Source: Clostridiales bacterium (GTDB taxonomy: Bacteria; Bacillota; Clostridia; Lachnospirales; Lachnospiraceae). Taken from it: DNA of 37,350 bases. Both the position numbers and the translations under genes were made by a program. The notes under the pieces were generated by a model. That model saw nothing but the letters and a program-made list of their open reading frames with translations, was not told the DNA's origin and did not search any database. Numbering within the stretch: position 1 is the first letter of the stretch; each line of letters starts with the position of its first letter. Of this stretch, positions 7,344-16,498 are shown in pieces. The stretch spans positions 1-37,350 of the forward strand of contig JAQXLK010000046.1 of NCBI GenBank assembly GCA_029012085.1. The letters run 5' to 3'.

Positions 7344-8260
7344 TCCTCTTCACCCACCTTTGCTACAAAAATATCATTTAATGACGGTTTATAAGTTTCA
7401 AAATGCTCGATTTCTAAAGTATCTATAGCAGATAGTCTCTGCAGCAGCTGCATTCTCCCTGCTTCTGAAATAAGTTTTACAATCAGGTCATTCTTTGTTC
7501 TTCCGGTTATCTCCACCAAATCAGAAAACTGATTGGTAAGAAGGGTTTCTAACTCATCAAGACTCTGGTTCACTGCGCTTATTACCAGCTGATTCTTACC
7601 AAACTCCTTCTTGATCTCAGAAAGCTTACCATCTAAGACCACCTCACCATGATTAATCATGACGATGTCCTCGCAAAATTCTTCCACATAGCTCATCTGA
7701 TGGCTGGAAAAAATAACAATCTTTCCATCCGCAATCAGTTCTTTTACCACATCCTGCAAAATCTGGGAATTCACCGGATCAAGTCCACTAAATGGCTCAT
7801 CTAAAATCACGATATCCGGATTACACACAAGGGTGGATGCCAGCTGAACCTTTTGTTGATTACCTTTAGAAAGTGTCTCCAAAAGCACCTTTTCATATTG
7901 GGCAACCTCTAAACGTGCCAGCCATTTTTTTGCATTCTCCTGTGCCTGTTTTCTTCCGATGCCACGAAGTCTTGCCAGATACACCATCTGTTCTAACACC
8001 TCGCGCTTTGGATAAAGTCCCCTTTCCTCCGGCAGATAACCAATCTGCACCTTTCTTGGATTGAAGGTTTCCCCATCCAGCAAAATCTCACCACTGTTTG
8101 CATGAAATACATCCATTAATGTTCTTATAGTGGTTGTCTTTCCTGCACCATTTCTTCCAAGCAGACCTAATGCCCTGCCGCTTTCCACTGAGAAGGAGAT
8201 GCCTTTTAAAATCTCTTTCTCACCGAAGGATTTATGAATATCCTTAACTTCTAGTCTCAT
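7340..8260 (-). CDS. ABC transporter ATP-binding protein (NatA-like)
   Basis: A cytoplasmic ATPase of 306 residues that would energise the permease encoded next. It has Walker A GRNGAGKTTT near residue 36, the signature LSKGNQQKVQ near 133, Walker B VILDEPFSGLDP near 152 and the switch histidine in SSHQMSY. The C-terminal 80 residues are an extra accessory domain (DUF4162-like) common in ABC-2 drug and sodium exporters. It is the first gene of the operon that runs to 4192 and has its own promoter. Confidence 0.93.
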   Translation of the reverse strand: MRLEVKDIHKSFGEKEILKGISFSVESGRALGLLGRNGAGKTTTIRTLMDVFHANSGEILLDGETFNPRKVQIGYLPEERGLYPKREVLEQMVYLARLRGIGRKQAQENAKKWLARLEVAQYEKVLLETLSKGNQQKVQLASTLVCNPDIVILDEPFSGLDPVNSQILQDVVKELIADGKIVIFSSHQMSYVEEFCEDIVMINHGEVVLDGKLSEIKKEFGKNQLVISAVNQSLDELETLLTNQFSDLVEITGRTKNDLIVKLISEAGRMQLLQRLSAIDTLEIEHFETYKPSLNDIFVAKVGEEE

Positions 8261-8381
8261 TTTCCTCTCCTCGCTTTCTCTTTGTTTCTAATGCGGAACC
8301 TTATGTTTCGCAGCGTTTCACAAAAAACTTGTGATATAGCGTACGACATAAAGTAATATATATTTGACATTTTGTAATCAT

Positions 8382-8410
8382 ATAATATTACGCTTATTAC
8401 ATTTTGTCAA
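8382..8410 (-). promoter_or_regulatory. Predicted promoter of the ABC transporter operon
   Basis: On the minus strand a perfect TTGACA (8410-8405) and TATTAT (8387-8382) are 17 bases apart. The leader of about 115 bases contains TCACAA and TTGTGA, an inverted repeat at about 8315-8332. This promoter is divergent from that of the DegV gene, and their -35 boxes are only 25 bases apart. Confidence 0.65.
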
Positions 8411-8435
8411 GTATATTTTACACATTTTTGCCATT

Positions 8436-8464
8436 TTGCACTTCTTTCCACACTATGCTAAAAT
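8436..8464 (+). promoter_or_regulatory. Predicted promoter of the DegV gene
   Basis: TTGCAC at 8436-8441 and TAAAAT at 8459-8464 are 17 bases apart, with a TG two bases before the -10 (extended -10). The 300-base gap between the divergent genes holds this promoter and the oppositely directed one; no RNA gene or riboswitch is evident there. Confidence 0.65.
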
Positions 8465-8560
8465 GTACTAATATATAATTCCATTTAACAAACCGGCATA
8501 AATCAAATTTGTGCCACATAGAATAGTATTATATGCATATGATTCGAGGAGGACTTTTAC

Positions 8561-9448
8561 ATGAGTAATTATGTCATTTCCTGCTGTTCCACAGCAGATT
8601 TAACACAGGAACATTTTGACAAAAGAGACATTCACTACATATGTTTTCATTTTCTGTTAGATAACGTTTCTTATCCGGACGATTTGGGTAAATCCATCCC
8701 CTTTGAGGAATTCTATCAGAAAATGACAGATGGTTCTGATACAAAAACATCCCAGGTAAATGCAGATGAATTCATCGAATATTTCCGCCCGTTTTTAGAA
8801 CAGGGACAGGATATTCTTCATTTAACATTATCATCCGGCATTTCCGGTGTCTATAATTCTGCCTGTATTGCAAGAGATATGCTATCCGAAGAATTTCCTG
8901 ACCGCAAAATTTATGTAATTGATTCCCTGGCTGCTTCCTCCGGTTATGGTCTTTTGATGGACGCCATTGCGGACAAGCGGGATGAGGGAATGGATATCGA
9001 CACGCTGTATCAATGGACGAACGAGAATCTTCTTTCATTGAACCATTGGTTTTTCTCCACCGACCTTACATTTTTTATCCGGGGCGGCCGCATTTCCAAA
9101 TCTGCCGGAACCATCGGTAATTTATTAAATATCTGCCCTTTGATGAACGTCAACAGTGAAGGCAAGCTGATTGTCCGGGAGAAGATCCGCACAAAACGCA
9201 AGGTAATCAAAGAAATCGTTGCAAAAATGGAAGAAACTGCAAGAGACGGTCTTGATTATGACGGTAAATGTTATATTTCCCATTCGGCCTGCTATGAAGA
9301 TGCAAAAGCTGTTGCTGACCTAATTGAAGAGCGTTTCCCCAAACTTAACGGCAAAGTAGAGATTTACAGCATTGGAACCGTTATTGGAAGTCATACCGGT
9401 CCCGGTACAGTGGCATTATTCTTCTGGGGAAAAGAAAGAGAAATGTAA
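8561..9448 (+). CDS. DegV-family fatty-acid-binding protein (FakB-like)
   Basis: A 295-residue cytoplasmic protein of the DegV family. Related FakB proteins hold a fatty acid while the kinase FakA phosphorylates it, feeding exogenous fatty acids into phospholipid synthesis. It shows the N-terminal lipid-pocket region with TSQVNADEF at residues 63-71, FIRGGRISKSAG in the middle, and IGTVIGSHTGPGTVALFF at the C-terminus. GAGGAGG lies nine bases before the ATG. No FakA homologue is in the window, which is common since paralogues are scattered. A single arm of the palindromic repeat begins two bases after its stop. Confidence 0.93.
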   Translation: MSNYVISCCSTADLTQEHFDKRDIHYICFHFLLDNVSYPDDLGKSIPFEEFYQKMTDGSDTKTSQVNADEFIEYFRPFLEQGQDILHLTLSSGISGVYNSACIARDMLSEEFPDRKIYVIDSLAASSGYGLLMDAIADKRDEGMDIDTLYQWTNENLLSLNHWFFSTDLTFFIRGGRISKSAGTIGNLLNICPLMNVNSEGKLIVREKIRTKRKVIKEIVAKMEETARDGLDYDGKCYISHSACYEDAKAVADLIEERFPKLNGKVEIYSIGTVIGSHTGPGTVALFFWGKEREM

Positions 9449-9450
9449 TT

Positions 9451-9484
9451 GTTATGTCAGACGGACGCTCCGGATTTGATAAAA
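9451..9484 (+). repeat. Structured palindromic repeat, copy 3 (single-arm fragment)
   Basis: GTTATGTCAGACGGACGCTC followed by CGGATTTGATAAAA matches the stop-codon-side arm of copies 4 and 5. The AAAATTGTTTTC core and the second arm are missing. It begins two bases past the DegV stop codon, in the same orientation relative to the upstream gene as the complete copies. The other end is unclear; a GTGAC near 9505-9509 may be its degraded terminus. Confidence 0.6.
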
Positions 9485-9497
9485 AGCACCATCATCC

Positions 9498-9526
9498 TTG
9501 CCATGTGACGTTGTAAATGTTAGAAT
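9498..9526 (+). promoter_or_regulatory. Predicted promoter of the cyclophilin gene
   Basis: TTGCCA at 9498-9503 and TAGAAT at 9521-9526 are 17 bases apart. It lies just beyond, or possibly inside the end of, the degraded repeat fragment. The start codon is at 9584. Confidence 0.5.
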
Positions 9527-9583
9527 ACTGCTATCCTTCCATTCATTTTGGAAAATATTTAAGAGCAGAAAGGAATTTATATT

Positions 9584-10102
9584 ATGGCAAATCCAGTTGT
9601 AACAATCACAATGGAAAATGGCGATGTAATGAAGGCAGAGCTTTATCCTGATATTGCACCAAACACAGTTAACAATTTTATTTCCCTTGTTAAGAAGGGC
9701 TATTATGATGGTCTGATCTTTCATCGCGTAATCAAGAACTTTATGATTCAGGGCGGATGTCCGGAGGGCACCGGAATGGGTGGTCCGGGTTACAGCATCA
9801 AGGGTGAGTTTGCTATGAATGGTTTTGAGAACAATTTAAAACATACCCCGGGTGTTTTATCTATGGCACGTTCCATGATGCCTGACTCTGCCGGCTCACA
9901 GATTTTTATTATGCATAAAACATCTCCTCATCTTGATGGACAATATGCCGCATTCGGTAAGGTGACAGAGGGATTGGATATTGTAGATAAGATTGCATGT
10001 GTAGAGACCGACTATTACGATAAGCCTCTCACAGAGCAAAAAATTGCTTCCATCACAGTGGATACCTTTGGTGTGGAGTATCCGGAACCGGAGAAATGCT
10101 AA
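9584..10102 (+). CDS. Cyclophilin-type peptidyl-prolyl cis-trans isomerase
   Basis: A cytoplasmic foldase of 172 residues that catalyses proline isomerisation. The cyclophilin hallmarks are in place: FHRVIKNFMIQGG at residues 46-58, including the catalytic arginine Arg48, then PGVLSMARS and SQIFIMHKTSPHLDGQYAAFG. There is no signal peptide, so this is the compact bacterial PpiB-like form. AGAAAGGAA lies upstream of the ATG. The gene has its own promoter and is followed by hairpins that separate it from the convergent GH5 gene. Confidence 0.95.
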   Translation: MANPVVTITMENGDVMKAELYPDIAPNTVNNFISLVKKGYYDGLIFHRVIKNFMIQGGCPEGTGMGGPGYSIKGEFAMNGFENNLKHTPGVLSMARSMMPDSAGSQIFIMHKTSPHLDGQYAAFGKVTEGLDIVDKIACVETDYYDKPLTEQKIASITVDTFGVEYPEPEKC

Positions 10103-10161
10103 TTCATACATTGCATGAATCTTTTTTAATGAAATAACAAAATGTTCTAAAACGTAACGCA

Positions 10162-10222
10162 AAACTGCCACACGAAATATACATTTCTTTTTGCTGTATA
10201 TTTCATGCGGCAGTTTTCTTTC
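10162..10222. terminator. Strong bidirectional terminator
   Basis: AAAACTGCC and GGCAGTTTT enclose an extended stem (CGAAATATAC with GTATATTTC). Both strands therefore end the stem with a T run. It lies between the cyclophilin gene and the convergent GH5-containing gene. A shorter ATTCAT/ATGAAT hairpin with six T residues occurs at about 10101-10128, just after the cyclophilin stop. Confidence 0.8.
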
Positions 10223-10254
10223 TTACCTGACTGATGTCTATCCAATAGATTTTC

Positions 10255-10299
10255 ATAAACAGTGGAACTACCCATCATCTAAAGCCAATGAGATTATAA
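10255..10299 (-). repeat. IS200/IS605 right-end-like palindrome, copy A
   Basis: GTGGAACTACCCATCATC then TAAAGCCAATGAGATT reads on the minus strand like the imperfect hairpin followed by GGGTAGTTC found at the right ends of many IS200/IS605-family elements. No transposase or tnpB-like gene is nearby. It is probably a solo end or a palindrome mobilised in trans. It is close in sequence to 32886-32918. Confidence 0.5.
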
Positions 10300-10328
10300 C
10301 CACCTAATTACAAAAGTTCATCCGGCAT

Positions 10329-13300
10329 TCACTTCACCATAACTTTTATTACGGAATAATTACCACTTTGATCATATACATAAATCTCACATTTACCTTT
10401 TCCTTTCGCAGTAATCTTTCCTTTTTTATTTACAGTGGCTATTTCTGAGTTTGTACTTTCGTAACATAATCCCCGGTGTTTCTTAACTTTCTGTTTTTTG
10501 TTTTGTACCACTGACTTTGCCTTAATACTGAAGCTTTTTCCTTTCTTCAGGCTAATCTTATTTTTCTTTACATTGGTCAGTTTAACAGCCTTATAATTTC
10601 CTGCTTTTCCTCCCTGCACTGCAACATGGATGGACTTAGAAGTTGCTATTACTTTCTGTGTTCCATTGTCTTCTTTTACTGCTGTAACAATGAATTTGTA
10701 ATATTTTCCTTTTTTCAACTGCTTTAAAGTGTAACTTACTTTTGCACTACCATTTACGGTTGCTAATTTGTTATACTTGTTTCCTTTACCGCAAAGATTT
10801 CCATATATATTATATCCTGTCGCACCACTCACCTTAAACCACTTTAATTGAATACTGCTTTGAGTGGTCTTTGATGAACGGAATTTTAATATATTATATC
10901 GTGAATTCTCTGGTGCTTCCTCTGTTTCCATACTATAGATTTCTTCTTCCACTTCAGAAACCGATGGTACTGTTTCCGCTGAGACCGGCTTGCTTTCTTC
11001 TATTTTGTCAATTAAGCTTGTTTTTATCTCTCCACAAACAGAACATGTATATGTAATCAAGCCAGTTTTTTCTGTAGTTGATGCCTGATAACCAGTCTGT
11101 ATATAATTATGCCCTTTCGCCGGAATTACTTCCTGTTTCACTAAAATCTCATTACAAACAGAACACTTTTTCCCTTCTGTCAATCCTGTTTCCGTACAGG
11201 TTGCCGGCTTAGTTTCCAGTATCACTTCCGTATGCTGATGATTTTCATCTATAACCGGTATCTCCTGCTGTGCTACCAAAATCTCACCACACACCGAACA
11301 CTTCTTACCCTCTGTCAATCCTGTCTCTGTCGTGGTTGCAGGTTTTCCTTCCATCACCTCTTCGGTATGCCCTTTCGCTGGAATTTCGGCTTTTACTTCC
11401 CTATTACAAACCTGACATATATGACTCTGCTCACCAGTCTCGGTACAGGTTGCTTCTTTTATCACTGTCCAGTCACCAAAGGTATGCTCCTGCTTATCAC
11501 CACCTTCTGTCCAATGATATTCATCATCTGACTGCCATTCCTTTTCAGCTTCCTGTGTTACCGATACAATTTCCGTATTCTTTTTTATCTGGCTAAGTGT
11601 AACGGTTTCCCCTGGCTTAAATTTTATCTTCCCATTTGTGTAATAAAGAACTTCTTCATTTTCAGGTAAAGTAAAGGACAAATTCTCAAGTGTAATTTTT
11701 TCCCCATCTACAGTAATATCATAGCCGTGATTCATAAATACATCGATAGCAGATGGAAAATACCAATATGGATTCTTACCCTTCACACCTAGTGTCATAC
11801 TTCCACCATCTTCCCAATACAACAATTTCACTCCATTCCTGTCAGCAACATTCAGGAAGGAATCTAACCATCTTGAGACATACCAATTTTCATAATCTCT
11901 TGCGTTAATCGTTGTTGTTATGTACCTTACCTCTTTTGTCTGCTCATAGTGCTCCGTATCAACTACTCTCACATCTTCTCTTTTCGCATTATTTGCTATA
12001 TCACTAAGTGTTGAATGAATCTGTGTCGCAGATTCTCCCAAAACGCATGCAATTCCATTATCACCAAAATAATTTTTACAGCGCTCCAACTCCCTAAAAT
12101 TATTTTCTCCAATATTGTTACTATAAAAATGCACAGAAGCAATTAAATGACTGTCCTTTTTGAATGTATCTTCCCAATAATTCAGAAAACTTTTACACTG
12201 TCCGTCTTTCAATGCAGCCGCATACGTTTCTAACATAAGATATCTCTTTTCGTTATTACCTCCAGATGCACGTACAACATTATAAAATCGCTGTTGTAAA
12301 TCATTTAAATGTTCATTTGAACCCGCTGTTTTTGGATCCCATTCATTGTTATATCTTGGCTCATTCAAAGACTCAAAAATCAGATGTTCATCATAATCCT
12401 TAAACCGCTCACAAACCTGCTCCCAGATGCGTTCATACTTTTTACAGGTATTTTCATTATAATTATATAAATTCAGCCACCCCTTATTTAAATCATATTC
12501 AGAAGAATCATGATGGGTATTAATAATAACATACATATCCTCTGCAATGATCCAATCCACAATTTCCTGAATACGGTCAAGATATTCTTCGTCTACAGTA
12601 TAATTGTTTCCATCATCAACAAATGCTGTCCAGGTAATTGGAAAACGAATCACATCAAATCCACTATCAGAGAGATGCTGAATGTATTCTTTTGTTATAT
12701 CACTAGCAAAATTTCTAGCCTGCGTTCTAGTATATTTCCCGTATAATTCATAACCACCTGTATCAAACCTACATCCCAGATTGATACCGGCATGCCATGA
12801 ATTCGTAAGTTCTACTGCCGTTCTGTTAAATTGACTCTCTTTTGTATCCAAATTAATCCCTGTATCAAAGGTATCATTCCAATATTTTGTTACATTTGTA
12901 AGTGTAATTGTCTTCAGCTCCGGACAATTTTGAAATGTGTGATGACCTAACTGTAACACGGTGTTAATATCCACATGATTTAACTTTATGCACCCATAAA
13001 ATGCAGAATCTCTTACCGACTTACATTTATCCGAAAACGCAACAGATGTAATCCTAGCATTATCCTTAAAAGCATTTTCCCCAACTGCCACAACACTATA
13101 CTCGTCAATCGAGTTCGGTATCTGCAACTCTTCCTGATTTCCAGTATAACCTATTACAGTTGCTTCATATCTCCAAAGAGAATACTTGTATTCCGATTCT
13201 GTATCCGGTATCTGCAAAATTGCAGTTTCTCTTGCATTTACATACTGATATGCATAAGAATCCCTGACAACATCTGCAACTAATTCTTTGCTACAATTTG

Positions 13301-16300
13301 TGAATGCTGTGGAAGCAATACTACTAAGACTTTCTGGCAATTTAATACGTAAAAGCGCAGTATCCATAGCAAATGCAGCCTCTTTAATTGTTGTAATTTT
13401 ATCACCAAATAAGACATTTTTTAATCCTGTACAATTATAAAATGCTTTTTCATCCACCGTCTCTAAATTCGTGAAATTTGCACTTTCAAGGTTATTACAA
13501 TTCAAAAATGCTTCTTTTTCAATATGTGTAACTGTTGTGGACGAAACTGATTTGACTGTTTTCCCTAAAAATGCACCTTCCAAAATGCGCGTAACCGGAA
13601 GGTTTTCTATTTTCTCTGGAATTACAACAGACTCTTCCGTTCCAACATAATCTGCAATGTGAACCTCTTCTCCAATCTTATAAAAGTCGAATCCATTCAA
13701 GGTAGTACGATAATTGATGTTATGATCCACAGCATATTGGTACGCATATGAATTATAAGGCACCACCATTACCAGACTTTCACATCCTTCAAAAGCATGT
13801 TCCGCTATGCTTGAAATTTCAGAAGAAAACGGAATCTCACCTAGCTTTTTACAATCTTTAAATGCATACTCACCAATTGTCTTCACACCATTGTCCAGAT
13901 TGATTGTACTGACATTCATATCACCCGCAAAGGCATTTTCCTCAATGGTATGAATGCTCTTAGGAAGACTTACTGACTTTAACGTCAGTGTTTTCGATAA
14001 TGCACCGTTCTTAATAGTAGTAACCGGAACATCTTCATAAACATTACTAATGACAACATCTTCTATTCGAAGTCTGTATCCTGATACCGATGCCGACTCT
14101 GCATCTGCATTCTTCTCATATATGATATCTCCCTGTACCTGCTGGATGGTATGCAGTTCGTCAACATAGCAAGGTGTCGCAGAAGACATACCAATTCCTG
14201 TAATATAGCTCAAATCACCATTTGAAACAATCTTATTGTAGTAAACAGTCGTCCATACACCATTTTGTGCATCATAATCTCCACTGTCAATGACCTTATT
14301 ATCATAGTATGCATTATAAGAGTATTTTTCCCCATCTTTTGCCACCGTAAAAATAATCTGATGCCGCTTTGTGCCATTCGCATCAATAAGCCACAGCGTA
14401 TTCTTATTTGTACCGGTTGTCGGAAGAGAATCAAATTTGAGCCAATGCCGAAAAGCGCTTCCATCCAAAGGCTTATTCTTATCTGACCAAATCATATTAA
14501 CCTGTGGTTCCATTCCCTGAGCACTTTTCCCTCTCCTGGAATTTAAATTAAATGCCTGTCCATCTCCAACATAGCCACATACCTGCACGTCCCTGTTATA
14601 GCGATTATCATATGAGCGTACATATTCATTAAAATTATTTAGTGTCCGAAGCTTTTCATAATCCGTCGGCTCTGGATACTCTTTAATAACAAAATTATTG
14701 GAAGGCTCTTCCTCAACTGCTGTACTTGTCCTCTTGAAGGAAAGATACGAAATATACATTTCCGTTCTCTCACATTCTGCACCGGAACCATAAAACGGAA
14801 TGAATTTTAACTTTGTCGGACCATCCTTATAATTCTTTGTTATTTTTATATTACCAAGAGATAGATTCGCAATTTGAGAATGTGAACTGTACTTTGTATT
14901 CGTATTTTTCACCCAAAGCTTAAAATGCTTATCCATATCCTGTATACGATTATTTACTGCCATTGAAAAAAGGGATGGTGTTGTATTAAGTCTCATATTT
15001 GCATATACTTCGTATTCACCAACAGCAAGCTCCGGCAATTCTATCTCCGTCACACTTCCACGCACATTTGCAACATGAAGAAACTGACGATTTGCATCGC
15101 CTCCATCGTCATTTACAATGGATAATTCTTTTCCATCTTGTTTCGTATGCTCCTTTAACCAGGATGTATCTACAATGGTTTCATTCTCTGGAAAATGATA
15201 AACTGTAATAGGCGAAAGCTTAAACTTTATTTTCTCGGTAACCGCATTACTGGCAGTTATCTGAACATGAATATTTTTTAAATAATCATAATTATCAATA
15301 TCCTTAACATCAATTAAGAATGTCTCTGATGAACCGGAACCAATAATCCATTTTGTCAGTTTTTTATTTACATATTCTTCTAGTCCTGTTCTTTCATTAA
15401 TTATTTTGTCTATGCTCCCAATGGTAAGCGTAAGCTTCGCAAACTGATCCTTTTCTTCGCTATTCTGACATATAATATCGTCGCATCTGATTTGCAAATA
15501 GCCACTTCCCTTTTTTGCCAGTTCAACCGCACTTTTGAACTGCGCTTTATCCGCATCCGTCATTACGTATGTGATATCTACCGATTTGCCACCCAGTTCC
15601 GGCGTTGGATACAACGTAACCGCTCCATTCTCCGAACCGGATTCCACATATTCCGAACCTGTATTTTTTTGATAATCATACCGAGCAAGTGAAAACTTAA
15701 ACGCCTGCTCTGCATTCTCATACGAATCCGCAGCAGTCTGTTTTGCTTTAAATGTATACACCTCATCTACATAAAAGTTTCCCTCACTTCTGTAGAAACT
15801 AATATTATATTTTTGATTCTCTTTAATTTTGGAACGAATATCAGGCTTCATATCCGTCTTATATTTAACCTTCTTTGTGATATCATTATCATAGAAAATG
15901 AGCCCCTGATAATAATAAGTCACCCAACGTCCCTCAGGTGCCGGATCTAAGTATAACCAAATTAATCCCGTCATATCAAGTGTACATGCCTTTTCTGACT
16001 TATACCAAAATGAAAATCCGGAACCATCAAGCTTAATCCCATCACCCGAATTAAAAAAGGAATACCTTGTTTCACTCGAGGCATTAGGTAATATCATTTT
16101 CTTGGATTTTCCATCATACATACCGCCTTCTTCACTGCAATTTCCGTCTGTATCATAAGTAAACTGTTGGGAAATTTCAAAGCCTTTTGGCAATGTCGGA
16201 TAATCCTTCTCAACAACAGCCGCCCGCACCAATGCCTTATTGCAGAAAATTACAGTTATTACAGCTAAAAAACAGAAAAACATCGTCCATTTTCTTTTCA

Positions 16301-16301
16301 T
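10329..16301 (-). CDS. Giant secreted protein: LRR_5 repeats plus GH5 glycoside hydrolase
   Basis: A 1990-residue extracellular protein. A signal peptide with a cut near LVRA|AVV is followed by a beta-rich region to about residue 740 that resembles repeated carbohydrate-binding-like sandwiches. BspA-like LRR_5 repeats follow at about 745-1160 (units such as IEENAFAGD, IGEYAFKDC). A GH5-type (beta/alpha)8 domain spans about 1170-1525, with INTHHD, the acid/base in FESLNEP near 1313, the probable nucleophile in VLGESATQ near 1422, and LLYWEDGG near 1495. Four CxxC repeats (CSVCGEI type) at about 1590-1750, an FN3 module and an Ig-like domain end it. GH5 enzymes cut beta-glucans or mannans; the exact substrate is unknown. 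ATG 16301 is preferred, with AGGAGGAG upstream. No LPXTG signal or dockerin was seen. Confidence 0.9.
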   Translation of the reverse strand: MKRKWTMFFCFLAVITVIFCNKALVRAAVVEKDYPTLPKGFEISQQFTYDTDGNCSEEGGMYDGKSKKMILPNASSETRYSFFNSGDGIKLDGSGFSFWYKSEKACTLDMTGLIWLYLDPAPEGRWVTYYYQGLIFYDNDITKKVKYKTDMKPDIRSKIKENQKYNISFYRSEGNFYVDEVYTFKAKQTAADSYENAEQAFKFSLARYDYQKNTGSEYVESGSENGAVTLYPTPELGGKSVDITYVMTDADKAQFKSAVELAKKGSGYLQIRCDDIICQNSEEKDQFAKLTLTIGSIDKIINERTGLEEYVNKKLTKWIIGSGSSETFLIDVKDIDNYDYLKNIHVQITASNAVTEKIKFKLSPITVYHFPENETIVDTSWLKEHTKQDGKELSIVNDDGGDANRQFLHVANVRGSVTEIELPELAVGEYEVYANMRLNTTPSLFSMAVNNRIQDMDKHFKLWVKNTNTKYSSHSQIANLSLGNIKITKNYKDGPTKLKFIPFYGSGAECERTEMYISYLSFKRTSTAVEEEPSNNFVIKEYPEPTDYEKLRTLNNFNEYVRSYDNRYNRDVQVCGYVGDGQAFNLNSRRGKSAQGMEPQVNMIWSDKNKPLDGSAFRHWLKFDSLPTTGTNKNTLWLIDANGTKRHQIIFTVAKDGEKYSYNAYYDNKVIDSGDYDAQNGVWTTVYYNKIVSNGDLSYITGIGMSSATPCYVDELHTIQQVQGDIIYEKNADAESASVSGYRLRIEDVVISNVYEDVPVTTIKNGALSKTLTLKSVSLPKSIHTIEENAFAGDMNVSTINLDNGVKTIGEYAFKDCKKLGEIPFSSEISSIAEHAFEGCESLVMVVPYNSYAYQYAVDHNINYRTTLNGFDFYKIGEEVHIADYVGTEESVVIPEKIENLPVTRILEGAFLGKTVKSVSSTTVTHIEKEAFLNCNNLESANFTNLETVDEKAFYNCTGLKNVLFGDKITTIKEAAFAMDTALLRIKLPESLSSIASTAFTNCSKELVADVVRDSYAYQYVNARETAILQIPDTESEYKYSLWRYEATVIGYTGNQEELQIPNSIDEYSVVAVGENAFKDNARITSVAFSDKCKSVRDSAFYGCIKLNHVDINTVLQLGHHTFQNCPELKTITLTNVTKYWNDTFDTGINLDTKESQFNRTAVELTNSWHAGINLGCRFDTGGYELYGKYTRTQARNFASDITKEYIQHLSDSGFDVIRFPITWTAFVDDGNNYTVDEEYLDRIQEIVDWIIAEDMYVIINTHHDSSEYDLNKGWLNLYNYNENTCKKYERIWEQVCERFKDYDEHLIFESLNEPRYNNEWDPKTAGSNEHLNDLQQRFYNVVRASGGNNEKRYLMLETYAAALKDGQCKSFLNYWEDTFKKDSHLIASVHFYSNNIGENNFRELERCKNYFGDNGIACVLGESATQIHSTLSDIANNAKREDVRVVDTEHYEQTKEVRYITTTINARDYENWYVSRWLDSFLNVADRNGVKLLYWEDGGSMTLGVKGKNPYWYFPSAIDVFMNHGYDITVDGEKITLENLSFTLPENEEVLYYTNGKIKFKPGETVTLSQIKKNTEIVSVTQEAEKEWQSDDEYHWTEGGDKQEHTFGDWTVIKEATCTETGEQSHICQVCNREVKAEIPAKGHTEEVMEGKPATTTETGLTEGKKCSVCGEILVAQQEIPVIDENHQHTEVILETKPATCTETGLTEGKKCSVCNEILVKQEVIPAKGHNYIQTGYQASTTEKTGLITYTCSVCGEIKTSLIDKIEESKPVSAETVPSVSEVEEEIYSMETEEAPENSRYNILKFRSSKTTQSSIQLKWFKVSGATGYNIYGNLCGKGNKYNKLATVNGSAKVSYTLKQLKKGKYYKFIVTAVKEDNGTQKVIATSKSIHVAVQGGKAGNYKAVKLTNVKKNKISLKKGKSFSIKAKSVVQNKKQKVKKHRGLCYESTNSEIATVNKKGKITAKGKGKCEIYVYDQSGNYSVIKVMVK

Positions 16302-16355
16302 AAGATTTCTCCTCCTCATATTGTTTTTTCGTTCCACTTATCACCTTTAGCGTCT

Positions 16356-16385
16356 ATTTTACTATAGATTACCATAATTTGTCCA
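16356..16385 (-). promoter_or_regulatory. Possible promoter of the GH5/LRR gene
   Basis: On the minus strand TGGACA (16385-16380) and TAAAAT (16361-16356) are 18 bases apart, 55 bases before the chosen start codon. Confidence 0.4.
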
Positions 16386-16420
16386 TTTTAATGTGCTTCC
16401 AAAGGAATTTCCTAGTAAAT

Positions 16421-16466
16421 AAAAAACCAGCAATATGCAAACACAATAAAAGTCTGCATACTGCCG
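16421..16466 (-). terminator. Terminator after the CorA-type gene
   Basis: On the minus strand CCGGCAGTATGCA (16466-16454) pairs with TGCATATTGCTGG (16439-16427), followed by six T residues. It lies 33 bases past the transporter stop codon. Confidence 0.8.
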
Positions 16467-16498
16467 GATTCCTATTCCCTCTATCAGCATATCACTCA

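Noticed and set aside
11050-11560. Plus-strand frames opposite the CxxC repeats of the GH5 protein
   Set aside because: They arise from the repetitive codon pattern on the other strand, and the minus-strand frame is open for nearly 6 kb with clear domains.
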